From: Bifidobacteriaceae bacterium
GTDB taxonomy: Bacteria > Actinomycetota > Actinomycetes > Actinomycetales > WQXJ01
Assembly: GCA_031268115.1 (NCBI GenBank)
Contig: JAIRXV010000436.1
Span: forward strand, 1 to 28,180
Length of the DNA stretch: 28,180 bases
Reading direction: 5' to 3'
Shown here one piece after another: positions 1 through 7,733 of the stretch. Below the pieces are notes generated by a model, which had not been told where the DNA came from, ran no database searches, and saw only the letters and a program-made list of their open reading frames with translations. The position numbers and the translations under genes are program-made. Each line of letters begins with the position of its first letter. Position 1 is the first letter of the stretch.

Positions 1-765
1 GGTGTCGGACTGTATTCGGCCGCCCTTCTGACGTGTTTCATTGTGAACCTGGCCGTGGAGGGCCGCCTCACCTGGTTTTTCATTGTGGCCACGGCTTTGG
101 CGACAGCGTTCTCGCTGACCACGCTGCCGCTGTTGGTGCGTGCGCACCGCGGCGCGGTCACCCTCGCCTCGTTCGGGATGTCGCTTTTCGCGCTGCTGGC
201 GGTCTGCTGGCTTTGGGCGGGTGGACGATGGCTGCCGGTCACACTGGTGGCCCTCGGGTTTGCGGCCGCCGTGGTGTTTGGCCCGATCATCCTTCGACGC
301 ATCCGCATCCCCCAGCCATGGGCAAGCCACAGGGCAGCGTTGGCATTGGCCCTCGACACCGTGCTGCTGCCGGTATTGGTGGCCGTGGCGATGGCAACAG
401 GCGGCACGCTGGACCACTTCTGGCGTCTGGCAGCCCCAGCCATCGCCATCGGCGCGGCACCGGTCTGGACCGCGCTCGCGGTCATCCGATACCTCCCAGT
501 TCCGGGCCTCTACCGAGCCGCCACCACCTGCGGCCTGGCCGGCATCTTCATGTTCTTCTTGCCGTCCTACTTCGACGCGCTGGCCGGTGACCGCCATTGG
601 CGCGGCGGCCGTCCCATCGATTTGGGGGTGTGGGACCCAGCTCACCTCAACGGGAACATCGACTTGGTCATCATGCTTGCCTGCCTCACCGTGGCCCTCG
701 CTCTCCTGGCCAAAGCCCTAACGATGGCGGTTTCCACCCGGCGGCGCAGCGGATTGGGCCACTGA
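1..765 (+). CDS. Integral membrane protein, 5' end outside the window
   Basis: The frame is open from base 1 to the TAA-free end at a TGA stop at 763-765. The residues before the first possible start (GTG at 43) are already hydrophobic, so the true start is probably upstream and this is a partial gene. The visible part has about six hydrophobic segments separated by short Arg-rich turns (for example RRIRIP and the tail STRRRSGLGH), which fits a multi-pass inner-membrane protein. I do not recognise a family with certainty; no catalytic motif is visible. It converges on the DUF2798-like gene with only 25 bp between the two stops. Function unknown. Confidence 0.6.
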   Translation, partial: GVGLYSAALLTCFIVNLAVEGRLTWFFIVATALATAFSLTTLPLLVRAHRGAVTLASFGMSLFALLAVCWLWAGGRWLPVTLVALGFAAAVVFGPIILRRIRIPQPWASHRAALALALDTVLLPVLVAVAMATGGTLDHFWRLAAPAIAIGAAPVWTALAVIRYLPVPGLYRAATTCGLAGIFMFFLPSYFDALAGDRHWRGGRPIDLGVWDPAHLNGNIDLVIMLACLTVALALLAKALTMAVSTRRRSGLGH

Positions 766-790
766 TTGTCACGATCGCATGATCGGCTGG

Positions 791-1252
791 CTAGCGCCCA
801 TGGCGGCGCTGGATCGCTTTGAGAACGAATCGGGAGGCCGGGCCGACAACCACCAACTGCAAGGGCAAGGCGGCCACGATGTTGAACGCCACGGCGGTGC
901 CCCAAGTCGCGAGGAACTGGGCGTTCAGCCCGTCGTTCATCGCGGTCGCATAGGCGGACATCAGCGTCACCATCATCGCCATCATGAAGCATGAGGTCAC
1001 CGCGATCACCTGCCAACGCGACTGATGGTTGATCGGCGCGCGCCGAGTCAGCCCCTTGGCGACACGGTTGACAAACCCGACGGTCAACACCAACGCGACC
1101 AGGAAGGCCGGCCCCACCCCAGCAGCGACTCTTGCCCAGAAATCGGGGCCGATGCCGCCGTGGAGAACCTGGTTGTACAGGTTCATGCCAACAACCATCA
1201 TCCCGACCATCATCAGGGTGAAGATCGCGTCTTGTGTGCGGCTCTGGGGCAC
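791..1252 (-). CDS. DUF2798-type small membrane protein
   Basis: About 153 residues with four hydrophobic segments in two similar halves. Each half contains a Met-rich helix (TLMMVGMMVVGMNLYNQ near the N-terminus and SCFMMAMMVTLMSAYATAMN in the second half) followed by a segment ending in a Phe/Val-rich helix. This internal duplication is what I associate with DUF2798 proteins, which have no established biochemical role. I place the start at a GTG (1250-1252) preceded by AAAGGA about 10 nt upstream. The longer reading frame to 1339 runs through a strong hairpin and is unlikely to be translated. It is transcribed towards the membrane protein at the left end. The family call is from memory of the pattern, so it is moderate. 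Confidence 0.65.
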   Translation of the reverse strand: MPQSRTQDAIFTLMMVGMMVVGMNLYNQVLHGGIGPDFWARVAAGVGPAFLVALVLTVGFVNRVAKGLTRRAPINHQSRWQVIAVTSCFMMAMMVTLMSAYATAMNDGLNAQFLATWGTAVAFNIVAALPLQLVVVGPASRFVLKAIQRRHGR

Positions 1253-1283
1253 CGTTGAGTCCGTCCTTTGCTGTCTAGGCAAC

Positions 1284-1335
1284 GAAAAACGAGCGGCCAG
1301 CCCAACTGGTCTTACGTGGCTGGGCACCGCTCGTT
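1284..1335 (-). terminator. Intrinsic terminator or attenuator hairpin (minus strand)
   Basis: Arms 1289-1296 (ACGAGCGG) and 1327-1334 (CCGCTCGT) pair perfectly, and an inner CCAGCC/GGCTGG pair extends the stem. Read on the minus strand, the stem is followed directly by TTTTT and then CGTT. It therefore fits a rho-independent terminator for the abiE transcript, about 115 nt after the AbiEii stop. It also lies 32 nt upstream of the DUF2798 start, so it could act as an attenuator of read-through into that gene. Confidence 0.7.
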
Positions 1336-1339
1336 GCAA

Positions 1340-1449
1340 GGACTAGCTTACCGAAGAGGGCGCGCAGCGACCGAATACCTGTCTGTGCAGGCCTTAGACC
1401 AGCGGAGACGCTGGGCAGTCGGTCGGTGATACTGCCGAAGGGTTTACGA
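1340..1449. other. Intergenic gap downstream of abiEii with three short stem-loops
   Basis: Three small perfect stems lie in a row: CCTG/CAGG (1378-1381 with 1388-1391), CAGCG/CGCTG (1400-1404 with 1409-1413) and GGCAGT/ACTGCC (1414-1419 with 1431-1436). None carries a T-run, so I do not call them terminators. They may be chance structures in GC-rich DNA or part of the 3' end of the abiE mRNA. Confidence 0.3.
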
Positions 1450-2391
1450 TCAGGCCGCGTCTATCTGGTCTAGCCAGGCGTTGACCACGGACACTGCCTC
1501 TTCGAGGGTGGTATCCACGCCTGCTGATCTCGCCGCTTTTTCGAAAGAGCCTTGCCAGTGTGGATGGGCGACAACGCGTGCGGGCCAGCGACGGGCTGGC
1601 CTTCGGAGCATTTGAGCTTCAGTCGCGCGGGAGTCGAAGATATCCAGGATCGCCTCCCTGATAGAAGTCAGAGCCGGTTCGCCGGTCTCTTTGGACAGCG
1701 CGCGAATCAGCGCCAAGTCCACGACATCCCGTGCGCGGTCGTTGATGCGAACGGGAGGTTCATGAGGGTCGGTGGACGCGTGGACCTTCTGCGCTACTTG
1801 ATACCGCATGGCGAGCCCGGCCAGATGATCGGGGGTTGGCAGGCCGAGCCCGGCAAGGGAAGGCGGTGACAGCGGCTCGAAAGACTCGCCCGCGCGTCCT
1901 TCGTCGGGGGAGGCCTCCACTTGGATTCGGCGCCAAGTCACACCGCCCAGTTGCACAACGACATCGAACCGGCGTGGCTTGATGATCTTGCTTGGTGTGT
2001 CGATGACCTCGACGTCGCCGCGCCTGAAAGTCAGGGGTCCCCACGCCTGACGCAGGACTGGGACAAGGGCGTTCAGGAAATCGTCTAAGTCGCCTCGAAC
2101 CAACCCGTCGAGGTCGGTGGTGGCACGGGCCGTGCCAGGCAGTCTGTGTTGCAACAGGGTGCCGCCCTTGAGCAGGAAGCGTGGCCTGCCCGCCTCGTCC
2201 AATGTCTGCTGAAGCTTTGCTGTGACGGTCGTGGTCGCTACCAGCCAGCCCAAACGGCCACCATCCGAGGCAAGATCGCGCTCGGCCTTGGCGATCCAAG
2301 CATTGAGGACGTTGGCTGACCGCGGCGTCTTGTCCTTGGGTTTCAGCTGCGCGAGCGCTGCGGCGAGATTGAAAGGGTCATCGCTGGACAC
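1450..2391 (-). CDS. abiEii: AbiEii-type nucleotidyltransferase toxin (type IV toxin-antitoxin)
   Basis: A 313-residue protein with the nucleotidyltransferase hallmarks of the AbiEii/AbiGii toxin family: KGGTLL near residue 75, then TTDLDGLV with the Asp-x-Asp pair near 93-95. A C-terminal helical part carries AQKVHAST and ARDVVDL (about 200-225), the Lys and Asp patches usual for the family. Such toxins add nucleotides to tRNA or other targets and stop growth, giving phage abortive infection or element stabilisation. I chose GTG at 2391 because GGAGG lies 9 nt upstream and it overlaps the antitoxin gene by only 14 bp; the longer ATG start at 2439 would give a 62-bp overlap without a better ribosome site. 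Translational coupling to the upstream antitoxin gene is likely. Confidence 0.85.
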   Translation of the reverse strand: MSSDDPFNLAAALAQLKPKDKTPRSANVLNAWIAKAERDLASDGGRLGWLVATTTVTAKLQQTLDEAGRPRFLLKGGTLLQHRLPGTARATTDLDGLVRGDLDDFLNALVPVLRQAWGPLTFRRGDVEVIDTPSKIIKPRRFDVVVQLGGVTWRRIQVEASPDEGRAGESFEPLSPPSLAGLGLPTPDHLAGLAMRYQVAQKVHASTDPHEPPVRINDRARDVVDLALIRALSKETGEPALTSIREAILDIFDSRATEAQMLRRPARRWPARVVAHPHWQGSFEKAARSAGVDTTLEEAVSVVNAWLDQIDAA

Positions 2392-2956
2392 AGTCGCGGT
2401 CCTCCAGTTTCTGTGCCAGCCTTTCCTTTTCTTGGGCAAGTAGCAGACTGGTCCTACCTGCCCGCTCTAGTGCCTGCTTAATCAAGTAGGTGGGCACGCC
2501 CCAGTCGATGCACTGGTCGATGGTGGTCGGAACGTCCGTGATCGGCATTTGTTCGAACCGCACCCGTTGTTCTCGGGTCAGATCGTGATGGTGGATGACG
2601 TAGCGCTCGCCGCCGGCCCGCCTGAGGCGGCGCTTCTTCCCCACGCAGACGTGGATTTCGTTCGGGTTGATGTCGCTGATGTCCCACGCCGCCAAGGCTG
2701 TCTCGTGACTCAGGCACGCTTCTGGCGCCCCGGTCCACAGCACCGCCAGCGCCCAGTTGTCCCACGGGGTCGCTGGCACTTGCGGAACCCGGTAGACGCC
2801 GTGAGCCACCCGTTCCAACCGGCCGCGGGCCGTCATCTGGGCGACCTGGGGTTGCGGCACGCCGGCGTCCAGGGCTTGGGTGAGCGTGACGAACCCGTGC
2901 TGGTCGATGGCGATGTCTCGCAGCCCGTCCAGGTAGGTCACCACTTCCCTAAGCAT
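2378..2956 (-). CDS. abiEi: AbiEi-type antitoxin and transcriptional repressor (type IV toxin-antitoxin)
   Basis: A 192-residue protein that begins with a winged-helix region (HGFVTLTQALDAGVPQPQVAQM, then RGRLERVAHGVYRVP, about residues 20-60). This is followed by the antitoxin domain with ALSHETALAAWDISDINPNEIHV-like spacing and a basic GKKRRLRR stretch. That layout is typical of AbiEi proteins, which repress their own promoter through the N-terminal domain and neutralise the toxin with the C-terminal domain. It is the first gene of the two-gene operon. The ATG at 2956 has no ribosome site and sits a few bases after a predicted transcription start, so the message is probably leaderless. A perfect palindrome covers its -10 box. 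Confidence 0.85.
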   Translation of the reverse strand: MLREVVTYLDGLRDIAIDQHGFVTLTQALDAGVPQPQVAQMTARGRLERVAHGVYRVPQVPATPWDNWALAVLWTGAPEACLSHETALAAWDISDINPNEIHVCVGKKRRLRRAGGERYVIHHHDLTREQRVRFEQMPITDVPTTIDQCIDWGVPTYLIKQALERAGRTSLLLAQEKERLAQKLEDRDCVQR

Positions 2957-2959
2957 GTC

Positions 2960-2986
2960 AAAACCATATCATAATCATATGGTTTT
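2960..2986. promoter_or_regulatory. Perfect inverted repeat, probable AbiEi operator
   Basis: AAAACCATAT at 2960-2969 and its exact complement ATATGGTTTT at 2977-2986 flank a 7-bp spacer. The site ends four bases before the abiEi start codon and covers the predicted -10 box. AbiEi proteins are known to bind inverted repeats in their own promoter, so autoregulation is the natural reading. This AT-rich 27-bp island stands out sharply from the GC-rich surroundings. Confidence 0.75.
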
Positions 2987-2995
2987 GCCGTTCAA
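2968..2995 (-). promoter_or_regulatory. abiE promoter
   Basis: On the minus strand TTGAAC (2990-2995) lies 16 bp before TATGAT (2968-2973), a good match to -35 and -10 consensus boxes. The predicted start of transcription falls about 4-6 nt before the abiEi ATG, giving an almost leaderless message. A second TATGAT copy (2974-2979) directly abuts the first but would be too close to the -35. Confidence 0.6.
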
Positions 2996-3177
2996 GCGGA
3001 AGGGGGCGTCAGTTCTGTCAGTCCGGATCCCACGCCTTCTCGGATCGAGTCTCGGTTCAGGGCCGTGGCTTTGCCATCTCCGGGTGCCTGTGTTCTGGGA
3101 CGGGAACGCTTGGCCTCGCTGGCGCGGGCGGATTCGTCGCCCAGGTTCGGGCGAGCATGGCTTCTGGAGGTGGTGGT

Positions 3178-4038
3178 GTGGACGCGACCGCGGCCGGTGA
3201 TACCCCCGCAGCCCGCGCCCGCGCGGACCGCCAGCTTGCGGCGCTGCGCCAGGAGAACCAGCGGCTGCGCAACATCCTGAAGATTGCCCATGGCGCGGAA
3301 CCACCGCCTGAGCAGCCCGTGCTGCTACCGCCAGATCCCGGCGTAGTCACGGACGCTTCTCCACCCGAGGCCAAGCTCGCCTTGTATCTGCGGCGGTTCG
3401 CCGCCCGCCAGGACGTTTACGCGCACTATTGGGAGAACCGCCAGAAACAGACCAAGGGTTGGTCGCCGGTTGTCCGCCATCGCTTCCGCAAGGGGACACT
3501 GTGGGACAAACAGCCCCTCCCCTTAACTGCCGATGTGGTTCGCGCGCACTTGGACCGGAAAGACGACCTGTTCATCGGCCTGTACCCGCTCATGCCCGAC
3601 GCCACGACTTGGTGGCTCGCCGCCGACTTCGACGGGCCAGCGGCCATGCTGGACGCGCACGCCTACGCCAAGGCCGCTTCATCGTTGGGAGTGCCGGTGG
3701 CGCTGGAGATTTCCCAATCGGGACGGGGCGTTCACGCGTGGACTTTCTTCACCGCCCCCGTTCCCGCAGCAGACGCCCGCGCCATGGGTACCGAGTGCAT
3801 TCACCGGGCGATGGCGTTGCGCGGGTCGATGCCGCTGTCCTCCTATGATCGTCTGTTCCCGAACCAGGACACTGCGCCCGCTAGCGCGAGCGGGGTGGGG
3901 AACCTGATCGCCGCCCCGCTGAACGGCAAACGCCGTTATGAGCGCCGCACCACCGTCTTCATCGACATGGCGGATTGGGAACCTTGGCCAGACCAGTGGG
4001 AATACCTCTCCACACTGGACAGTTTGACGCCGCGCTAA
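3178..4038 (+). pseudogene. TOTE-type archaeo-eukaryotic primase domain, 5' part of a primase-helicase gene interrupted by TAA
   Basis: A 286-residue product with an N-terminal coiled coil (ADRQLAALRQENQRLRNIL), then a primase domain with LAADFDGP (the metal-binding Asp-x-Asp at about 150-152), SQSGRGVHAW (catalytic His near 186) and SYDRLFPNQD. It matches the archaeo-eukaryotic primase found fused to a DEAH helicase in TOTE conflict systems, which are thought to target invading replicons. The frame ends at TAA 4036-4038, yet the same frame continues into the helicase half, so the original gene was one protein of about 790 residues. I prefer the GTG at 3178 (GGAGG 7 nt before); an ATG at 3157 is in frame but has no ribosome site. 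The Cys-bearing insert I recall from relatives after GWSP is missing. It may be a decayed gene or a working split protein. Confidence 0.75.
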
Positions 4039-4083
4039 GTCGCGGCCATCGCCAAACGAGCCCGCATCCTGGTTGGTCCGGAC

Positions 4084-5553
4084 GTGACCCGCCTAGAAAA
4101 GTCGCCGGTGACGAAGGTTGCCCCAATTCCACCCGTTCCCATCCATGCGACCCTCTCCGCGCGGTTGACGATCAAAGACGACGATTTGACTCCCGCACTG
4201 TCGGCGGCGCTACGCCACGCGGCAACAATTCACAACCCAGCCTTCTACGAAGCGCAACGAGCCAGACGCTCAACCAAAGGCATTCCGCGTTTCATCCAAG
4301 GCTTCGACATCGCCATCGGCGGGGATCTGATCCTGCCGCGCGGGCTACGCGAACAGGCAACAGGCCTCGTGGAGCAGGCGGGCAGCCGCCTCCAGATCGA
4401 TGACGAACGCGGCCAAGGCGTCGAGATCGACGTGTCATTCGAAGGCGAGTTGACCGATATTCAGACGGCCGCCGTGGACGGGATGCTGGCCGGAGAAGAC
4501 GGAGTGCTCCACGCCCCGACCGGCTCCGGCAAGACCGTGATGGCCTGCGCGATGATCGCCGAACGCGGCGTCAGCACGCTCGTTCTGATCAACCGCAAAA
4601 TCCTCGCCGAACAATGGCGCGGCGAAATCAAGACCCTGCTGGGCTTCAAGGCCGGCCAGTTCGGCGCCGGCCGCAAGAAGACGACCGGCCTGGTTGACAT
4701 CGCGATGCTGCCCACCCTGGCCAGGCGCAGCGAGGGCGAGATCCGTGAACTCACCAGCGGATACGGGCAGGTGATCGTAGACGAGTGCCACCACATCGCG
4801 GCGGGCTCCTACGAGCGCGTGGTCAGCCAGATCGGTGCCGCCTGGTGGCTTGGGTTGACCGCCACCCCGCCCCGGCGGGATGGCCTGGAGCAGATCACAA
4901 CGTGGCAGATCGGCCCCATCCGTTACGTGATGCGCGACACTCTGCCGGGAGAAGCAACCCTGGCCGCGCCCTACACCGGCCCCGAACGCCTCCTTCACGT
5001 CCACGAAACGGCCTTCACTGACCCGCCCGAATTCGACATCAGCAGGCCGGGCGCGATCACCGAGCTGACCCGTCTTGTCGCGGTTGACGAGACCCGCAAC
5101 CAGCAGATCGCCGCCGATGTCCGCCAAGCGCTCGCCAACGGCCGCAGGTGCCTCGTCCTGACCCGCCGCCGCAGCCAACTCGCCACCCTGGCATCCCTGC
5201 TGACCGATGCCGGCTGCGAGCCACTGTCCATGCTGGGCGGCACAACAAAGAGGGAACTCGCGGCAATTCGCCAGCGCTTAGCCGAGGTCAAGCCCGGCGA
5301 TCCGCTGCTGATCCTCACCACCATCCCCTACGGCGGCGAGGGTTTCAACGCCCCCGTCCTCGACACCGTGTTCCTCGCCGGGCCGGTCGCGTTCCCCGGC
5401 CTGCTGATCCAGGCGGTTGGACGGGTGCTGCGCCGTTACCCAGGCAAGATGAACGTCATCGTCCACGACTATGTTGATTCGGGTTCGCCCGTGCTCGCTA
5501 GTCAATACGCGAAGCGTCGAGCCGGATACCGCCAGATGGGGTTTGCCCGCTAG
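4084..5553 (+). pseudogene. Superfamily 2 DEAH helicase, 3' part of the interrupted primase-helicase gene
   Basis: This 489-residue open frame continues the primase gene in the same frame, 45 nt after its premature stop. The first ~120 residues are the family's linker domain (NPAFYEAQRARRST, GIPRFIQ). The helicase follows: Walker A APTGSGKT (144-151), motif II DECHH (233-237), GLTATPPRRDG (257-267) and motif VI QAVGRVLRRYPGK (443-455), ending with the family's HDYVDSGSPVLASQYAKRRAGYRQMG. All motor motifs look intact, so ATPase activity could survive if this half is translated. The only early start is GTG 4084, without a good ribosome site; re-initiation after the stop at 4038 is possible but unproven. 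The last 56 bp overlap the 3' end of the convergent Imm5-like gene. Confidence 0.8.
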
Positions 5554-6097
5554 CAGGTTCGCCGGGGAAGGCCAGGTCAGCCTGGATCTTGCGGATGGCC
5601 CAAGCCAAGACGCCGGCCGTCAGGAGCCCTGGTCCCAGGGGGCCGCCTGAGTCCTCGCCGAGCGGCGGCAAGTGTCGCAGCGCCGCCCGAACGGGCGCGC
5701 TCATGTGATCAAGCTGCCAGCGGATTTCGATGTCTGCCGCGCCGGCCTGGTCGGGTACTGCCAGACCAGCGGCTTTCGCGGCGTACGCTGCAGCACCCAA
5801 GGCGTGCGCGCCCATGTGCGGGACGGCCGCGGCTTGGGCGGCGGCTCGGGCGGCCGCTACGGCTGCGGGACCGCTCACGTCCCGGGCCGCCCGCCCAGCA
5901 ACAAAGCGCTCGCGGATCTGCAGGGCCGTGTCCAGTTCGCCGCGACCAAAGGCGCGCGCCCGGACGATGGCGTCCCTCACCCGACCATCTTCCGGCGCCT
6001 CCGCCTCGAATAGGGGCAGAACCCGCTCCGCGCAGTCCGCTGCCCAGAGCGCGACCACCCGGCGGTCAGCGAGCGCGAGCGTTTGTGAAGACACCAT
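5498..6097 (-). CDS. Imm5-like putative immunity protein
   Basis: A 199-residue, Ala-rich helical protein. The N-terminal ALWAADCAERVLPLFEAEAPEDGRVRDAIVRARAFGRGE and the later HMGAHALGAAAYAAKAAGLA are the pattern I associate with proteins annotated as putative immunity protein (Imm5-like). Members are guessed to neutralise polymorphic toxins or to be general helical scaffolds; no activity is established. The ATG start has AAGGA 7 nt upstream. No toxin gene of the matching type lies next to it, so it is an orphan here. It converges on and overlaps the helicase gene by 56 bp. The family call rests on remembered sequence pattern only. Confidence 0.6.
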   Translation of the reverse strand: MVSSQTLALADRRVVALWAADCAERVLPLFEAEAPEDGRVRDAIVRARAFGRGELDTALQIRERFVAGRAARDVSGPAAVAAARAAAQAAAVPHMGAHALGAAAYAAKAAGLAVPDQAGAADIEIRWQLDHMSAPVRAALRHLPPLGEDSGGPLGPGLLTAGVLAWAIRKIQADLAFPGEPASGQTPSGGIRLDASRID

Positions 6098-6113
6098 CCC
6101 TGCATCCTTCTAC

Positions 6114-6143
6114 ACGCGGGCCACGGGGGCGACGCGGGCCACG
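6114..6143. repeat. Two 12-bp direct repeats upstream of the Imm5-like gene
   Basis: ACGCGGGCCACG occurs at 6114-6125 and 6132-6143, an 18-bp period, in the 187-bp gap between the Imm5-like start and the TetR stop. No function is evident. The remainder of that gap shows no gene. Confidence 0.5.
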
Positions 6144-6284
6144 CGGGTAGAACCGGCCGGGGACGTTGCGTGCTGGGGCGGCGAAACCCGGGCGAGTTGA
6201 AAGACAGCCAACAGGATCCGGCGCAGTCGCCGGTCGGCGGCTTTCGGATCGGACGCGCTCCACCAAGCGCCCCGCCAAGCGCCC

Positions 6285-7097
6285 CTACACTTCCCAACGG
6301 TCTGACCCATTGAGGGCGTCGAGGAGGCGCTCAACACCGAATCGGAACACGTGTTCCGGCGCCGTGGCCGCTCCGTGGGCGGCGCCCGCGGCGGTGCCCA
6401 CCCGTGTGGCCAGGGGATATGCCTCTGGGGTGAGGTAGGCCACTAGGGCTGGCCCCGCACTTTCCCACCACTCGGAGTCAGATTCGCCCGAGTCGGTCCG
6501 GGCGTCTGCGGACTCCTGGCGCAGCTGTGCGGCGCCGCGGACCACGGTGAGCAGGAGTGTAAGCCAGGAGTCCATGTCAACGTCGCTGAGCCCGAGCCCG
6601 TCGAATGCGCCCAGCTCATAGTCGTACTTGCGGGTTGCGCCGGGTCCCAAACCGGGCCTGGTGGTGGCCACGCCCAACACCCACGGATGGGCGGTCGCCA
6701 GGTCCCAGTTGGTACTCGCAACCGCCCAGACGCGTTCGCGGGGGGTGGCGAGGGACGCCATCGGCGGGGCGTCCATGTCGAGGTATAGGCGGTCCAGCAT
6801 GAGATCGATCAGCTCGGCCTTCGCGGGAACGTAGGTGTACAGGCTCATGGGCGCGATCCCTAGGTGCGTGGCGAGGCGCCGCATGGACAGACCATCCAGC
6901 CCGCTTGCATCCGCGAGGACGATGGCGGCCCTCACCACCGCGTTCACCTCCAGTCCGCGGCGCGGCCCGCGCCGCGTGATCGGCGCGGCAGGGGTGGGCA
7001 GGCCTGGACTGGTGGGCGCGGCACGGGTGGACGATTCCTGCCAGAGCAGCGCGAGCAATCGGGTGGGATCGGCAGCGTTGGTGCGTGGTGCTGGCAT
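6285..7097 (-). CDS. TetR-family transcriptional repressor with tetracycline-repressor-like C-terminal domain
   Basis: A 270-residue protein. A disordered N-terminal extension of about 48 residues precedes a TetR helix-turn-helix (VNAVVRAAIVLADASGLDGLSMRRLATHLGIAPMSLYTYVPAKAELIDLML, residues about 51-101). The C-terminal ligand domain contains TNWDLATAHPWVLGVATTRPGLGPGATRKYDYELGAFDGLGLSD, the pattern of the TetR_C_1 class. I chose ATG 7097; the upstream frame to 7181 crosses the operator. It is divergent from the VOC gene, and a 31-bp dyad between them holds TACGGT boxes for both directions, so it probably represses itself and its neighbour. The inducer is unknown. Confidence 0.9.
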   Translation of the reverse strand: MPAPRTNAADPTRLLALLWQESSTRAAPTSPGLPTPAAPITRRGPRRGLEVNAVVRAAIVLADASGLDGLSMRRLATHLGIAPMSLYTYVPAKAELIDLMLDRLYLDMDAPPMASLATPRERVWAVASTNWDLATAHPWVLGVATTRPGLGPGATRKYDYELGAFDGLGLSDVDMDSWLTLLLTVVRGAAQLRQESADARTDSGESDSEWWESAGPALVAYLTPEAYPLATRVGTAAGAAHGAATAPEHVFRFGVERLLDALNGSDRWEV

Positions 7098-7119
7098 GGG
7101 TTCATCGTGCCACTTGCGG

Positions 7120-7150
7120 ACCGTACATCGTATACCGTACGCTGTACGGT
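7120..7150. promoter_or_regulatory. Dyad operator with divergent -10 boxes between tetR and the VOC gene
   Basis: ACCGTACA (7120-7127) and TGTACGGT (7143-7150) are perfect inverted arms around a 15-bp spacer that itself holds the palindrome GTATAC. The outer hexamer of each arm reads TACGGT outward, a TANNNT-type -10 box for tetR on the minus strand (7120-7125) and for the VOC gene on the plus strand (7145-7150). Binding of the TetR protein here would block both promoters. Confidence 0.65.
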
Positions 7151-7298
7151 GTTGTCGTTCTGGGACGGCGCTCCAACGCACCGTCCAAGCGATGCTAGCT
7201 GCCGCGTTTCAGCTGGTCCGGGCTTCGCCCTCCCCGGCTGACGCGGTCGTCGGCCGCGCTGTCGCCCGGCCTCCTGGACCGTCGAAAGGGAACCCGCC

Positions 7299-7676
7299 AT
7301 GCACATCACCGCCACTGCCATCAGCTTGACCGTCGAGAACCCGAGCACCTCAGCCCGGTTCCTGACGGATCACTTTGGGTTCGCCATCGTCCAAGAGGCT
7401 CCCGGCTTTGCCTCGCTGACCAGGGACGATGTCGGCGCGAACGTGATCTTCCTGGCCCGAGGAATCGAGACCCTCCCCGCCGACCAGCGCGACGCCGTGG
7501 CGCAGGGTTTGATCCTGGCGTTCGTTGTGGACGACCTGGAGGGCGAACTGGCTCGCCTGACGCACGAGGGCGTGCCCATCACGATGCCGCTGACCGTCGA
7601 AGAATGGGGCGAGCGGGCATTCCAGGTGCGCGATCCAAACGGCGTGATCCTCCAACTGGTCGATTGGAACGGCTGA
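7299..7676 (+). CDS. VOC-family (glyoxalase/bleomycin-resistance-like) protein
   Basis: A 125-residue protein with the two-half beta-alpha-beta-beta-beta fold pattern of the vicinal oxygen chelate superfamily: ITATAISLTVENPSTSARFLTDHFGF at the start and ERAFQVRDPNGVILQLVDW at the end. The family includes glyoxalases, dioxygenases and antibiotic-binding proteins, and the exact substrate cannot be read from the sequence. The ATG follows AAAGGGAA at a normal distance. If the dyad's plus-strand -10 box is used, the mRNA has a leader of roughly 140 nt in which I see no convincing small gene. Expression is probably controlled by the divergent TetR protein. Confidence 0.88.
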   Translation: MHITATAISLTVENPSTSARFLTDHFGFAIVQEAPGFASLTRDDVGANVIFLARGIETLPADQRDAVAQGLILAFVVDDLEGELARLTHEGVPITMPLTVEEWGERAFQVRDPNGVILQLVDWNG

Positions 7677-7681
7677 ACAAC

Positions 7682-7707
7682 CCCGCCTCACGCGCCCGCC
7701 TCACGCG
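7682..7707. repeat. Two tandem 13-bp repeats between the VOC gene and vanR
   Basis: CCCGCCTCACGCG is repeated exactly at 7682-7694 and 7695-7707. It lies just after the VOC stop and before the candidate VanR site. It contains no hairpin that would suggest a terminator. Confidence 0.55.
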
Positions 7708-7733
7708 CCCGCCGCCATCGTCCAGGAAGTTTT

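Noticed and set aside
770..785. Terminator between the first two convergent genes
   Set aside because: CGATC/GATCG is merely 5 bp with no T-run; too weak to call.
2955..3200. Small plus-strand gene in the abiE-primase gap
   Set aside because: The frame begins inside the abiE operator, has no ribosome site and an Arg/Trp-rich product with no family resemblance.
4036..4038. Programmed read-through or selenocysteine at the primase-helicase stop
   Set aside because: The codon is TAA, not TGA or a leaky TAG context, and no recoding hairpin is seen downstream.
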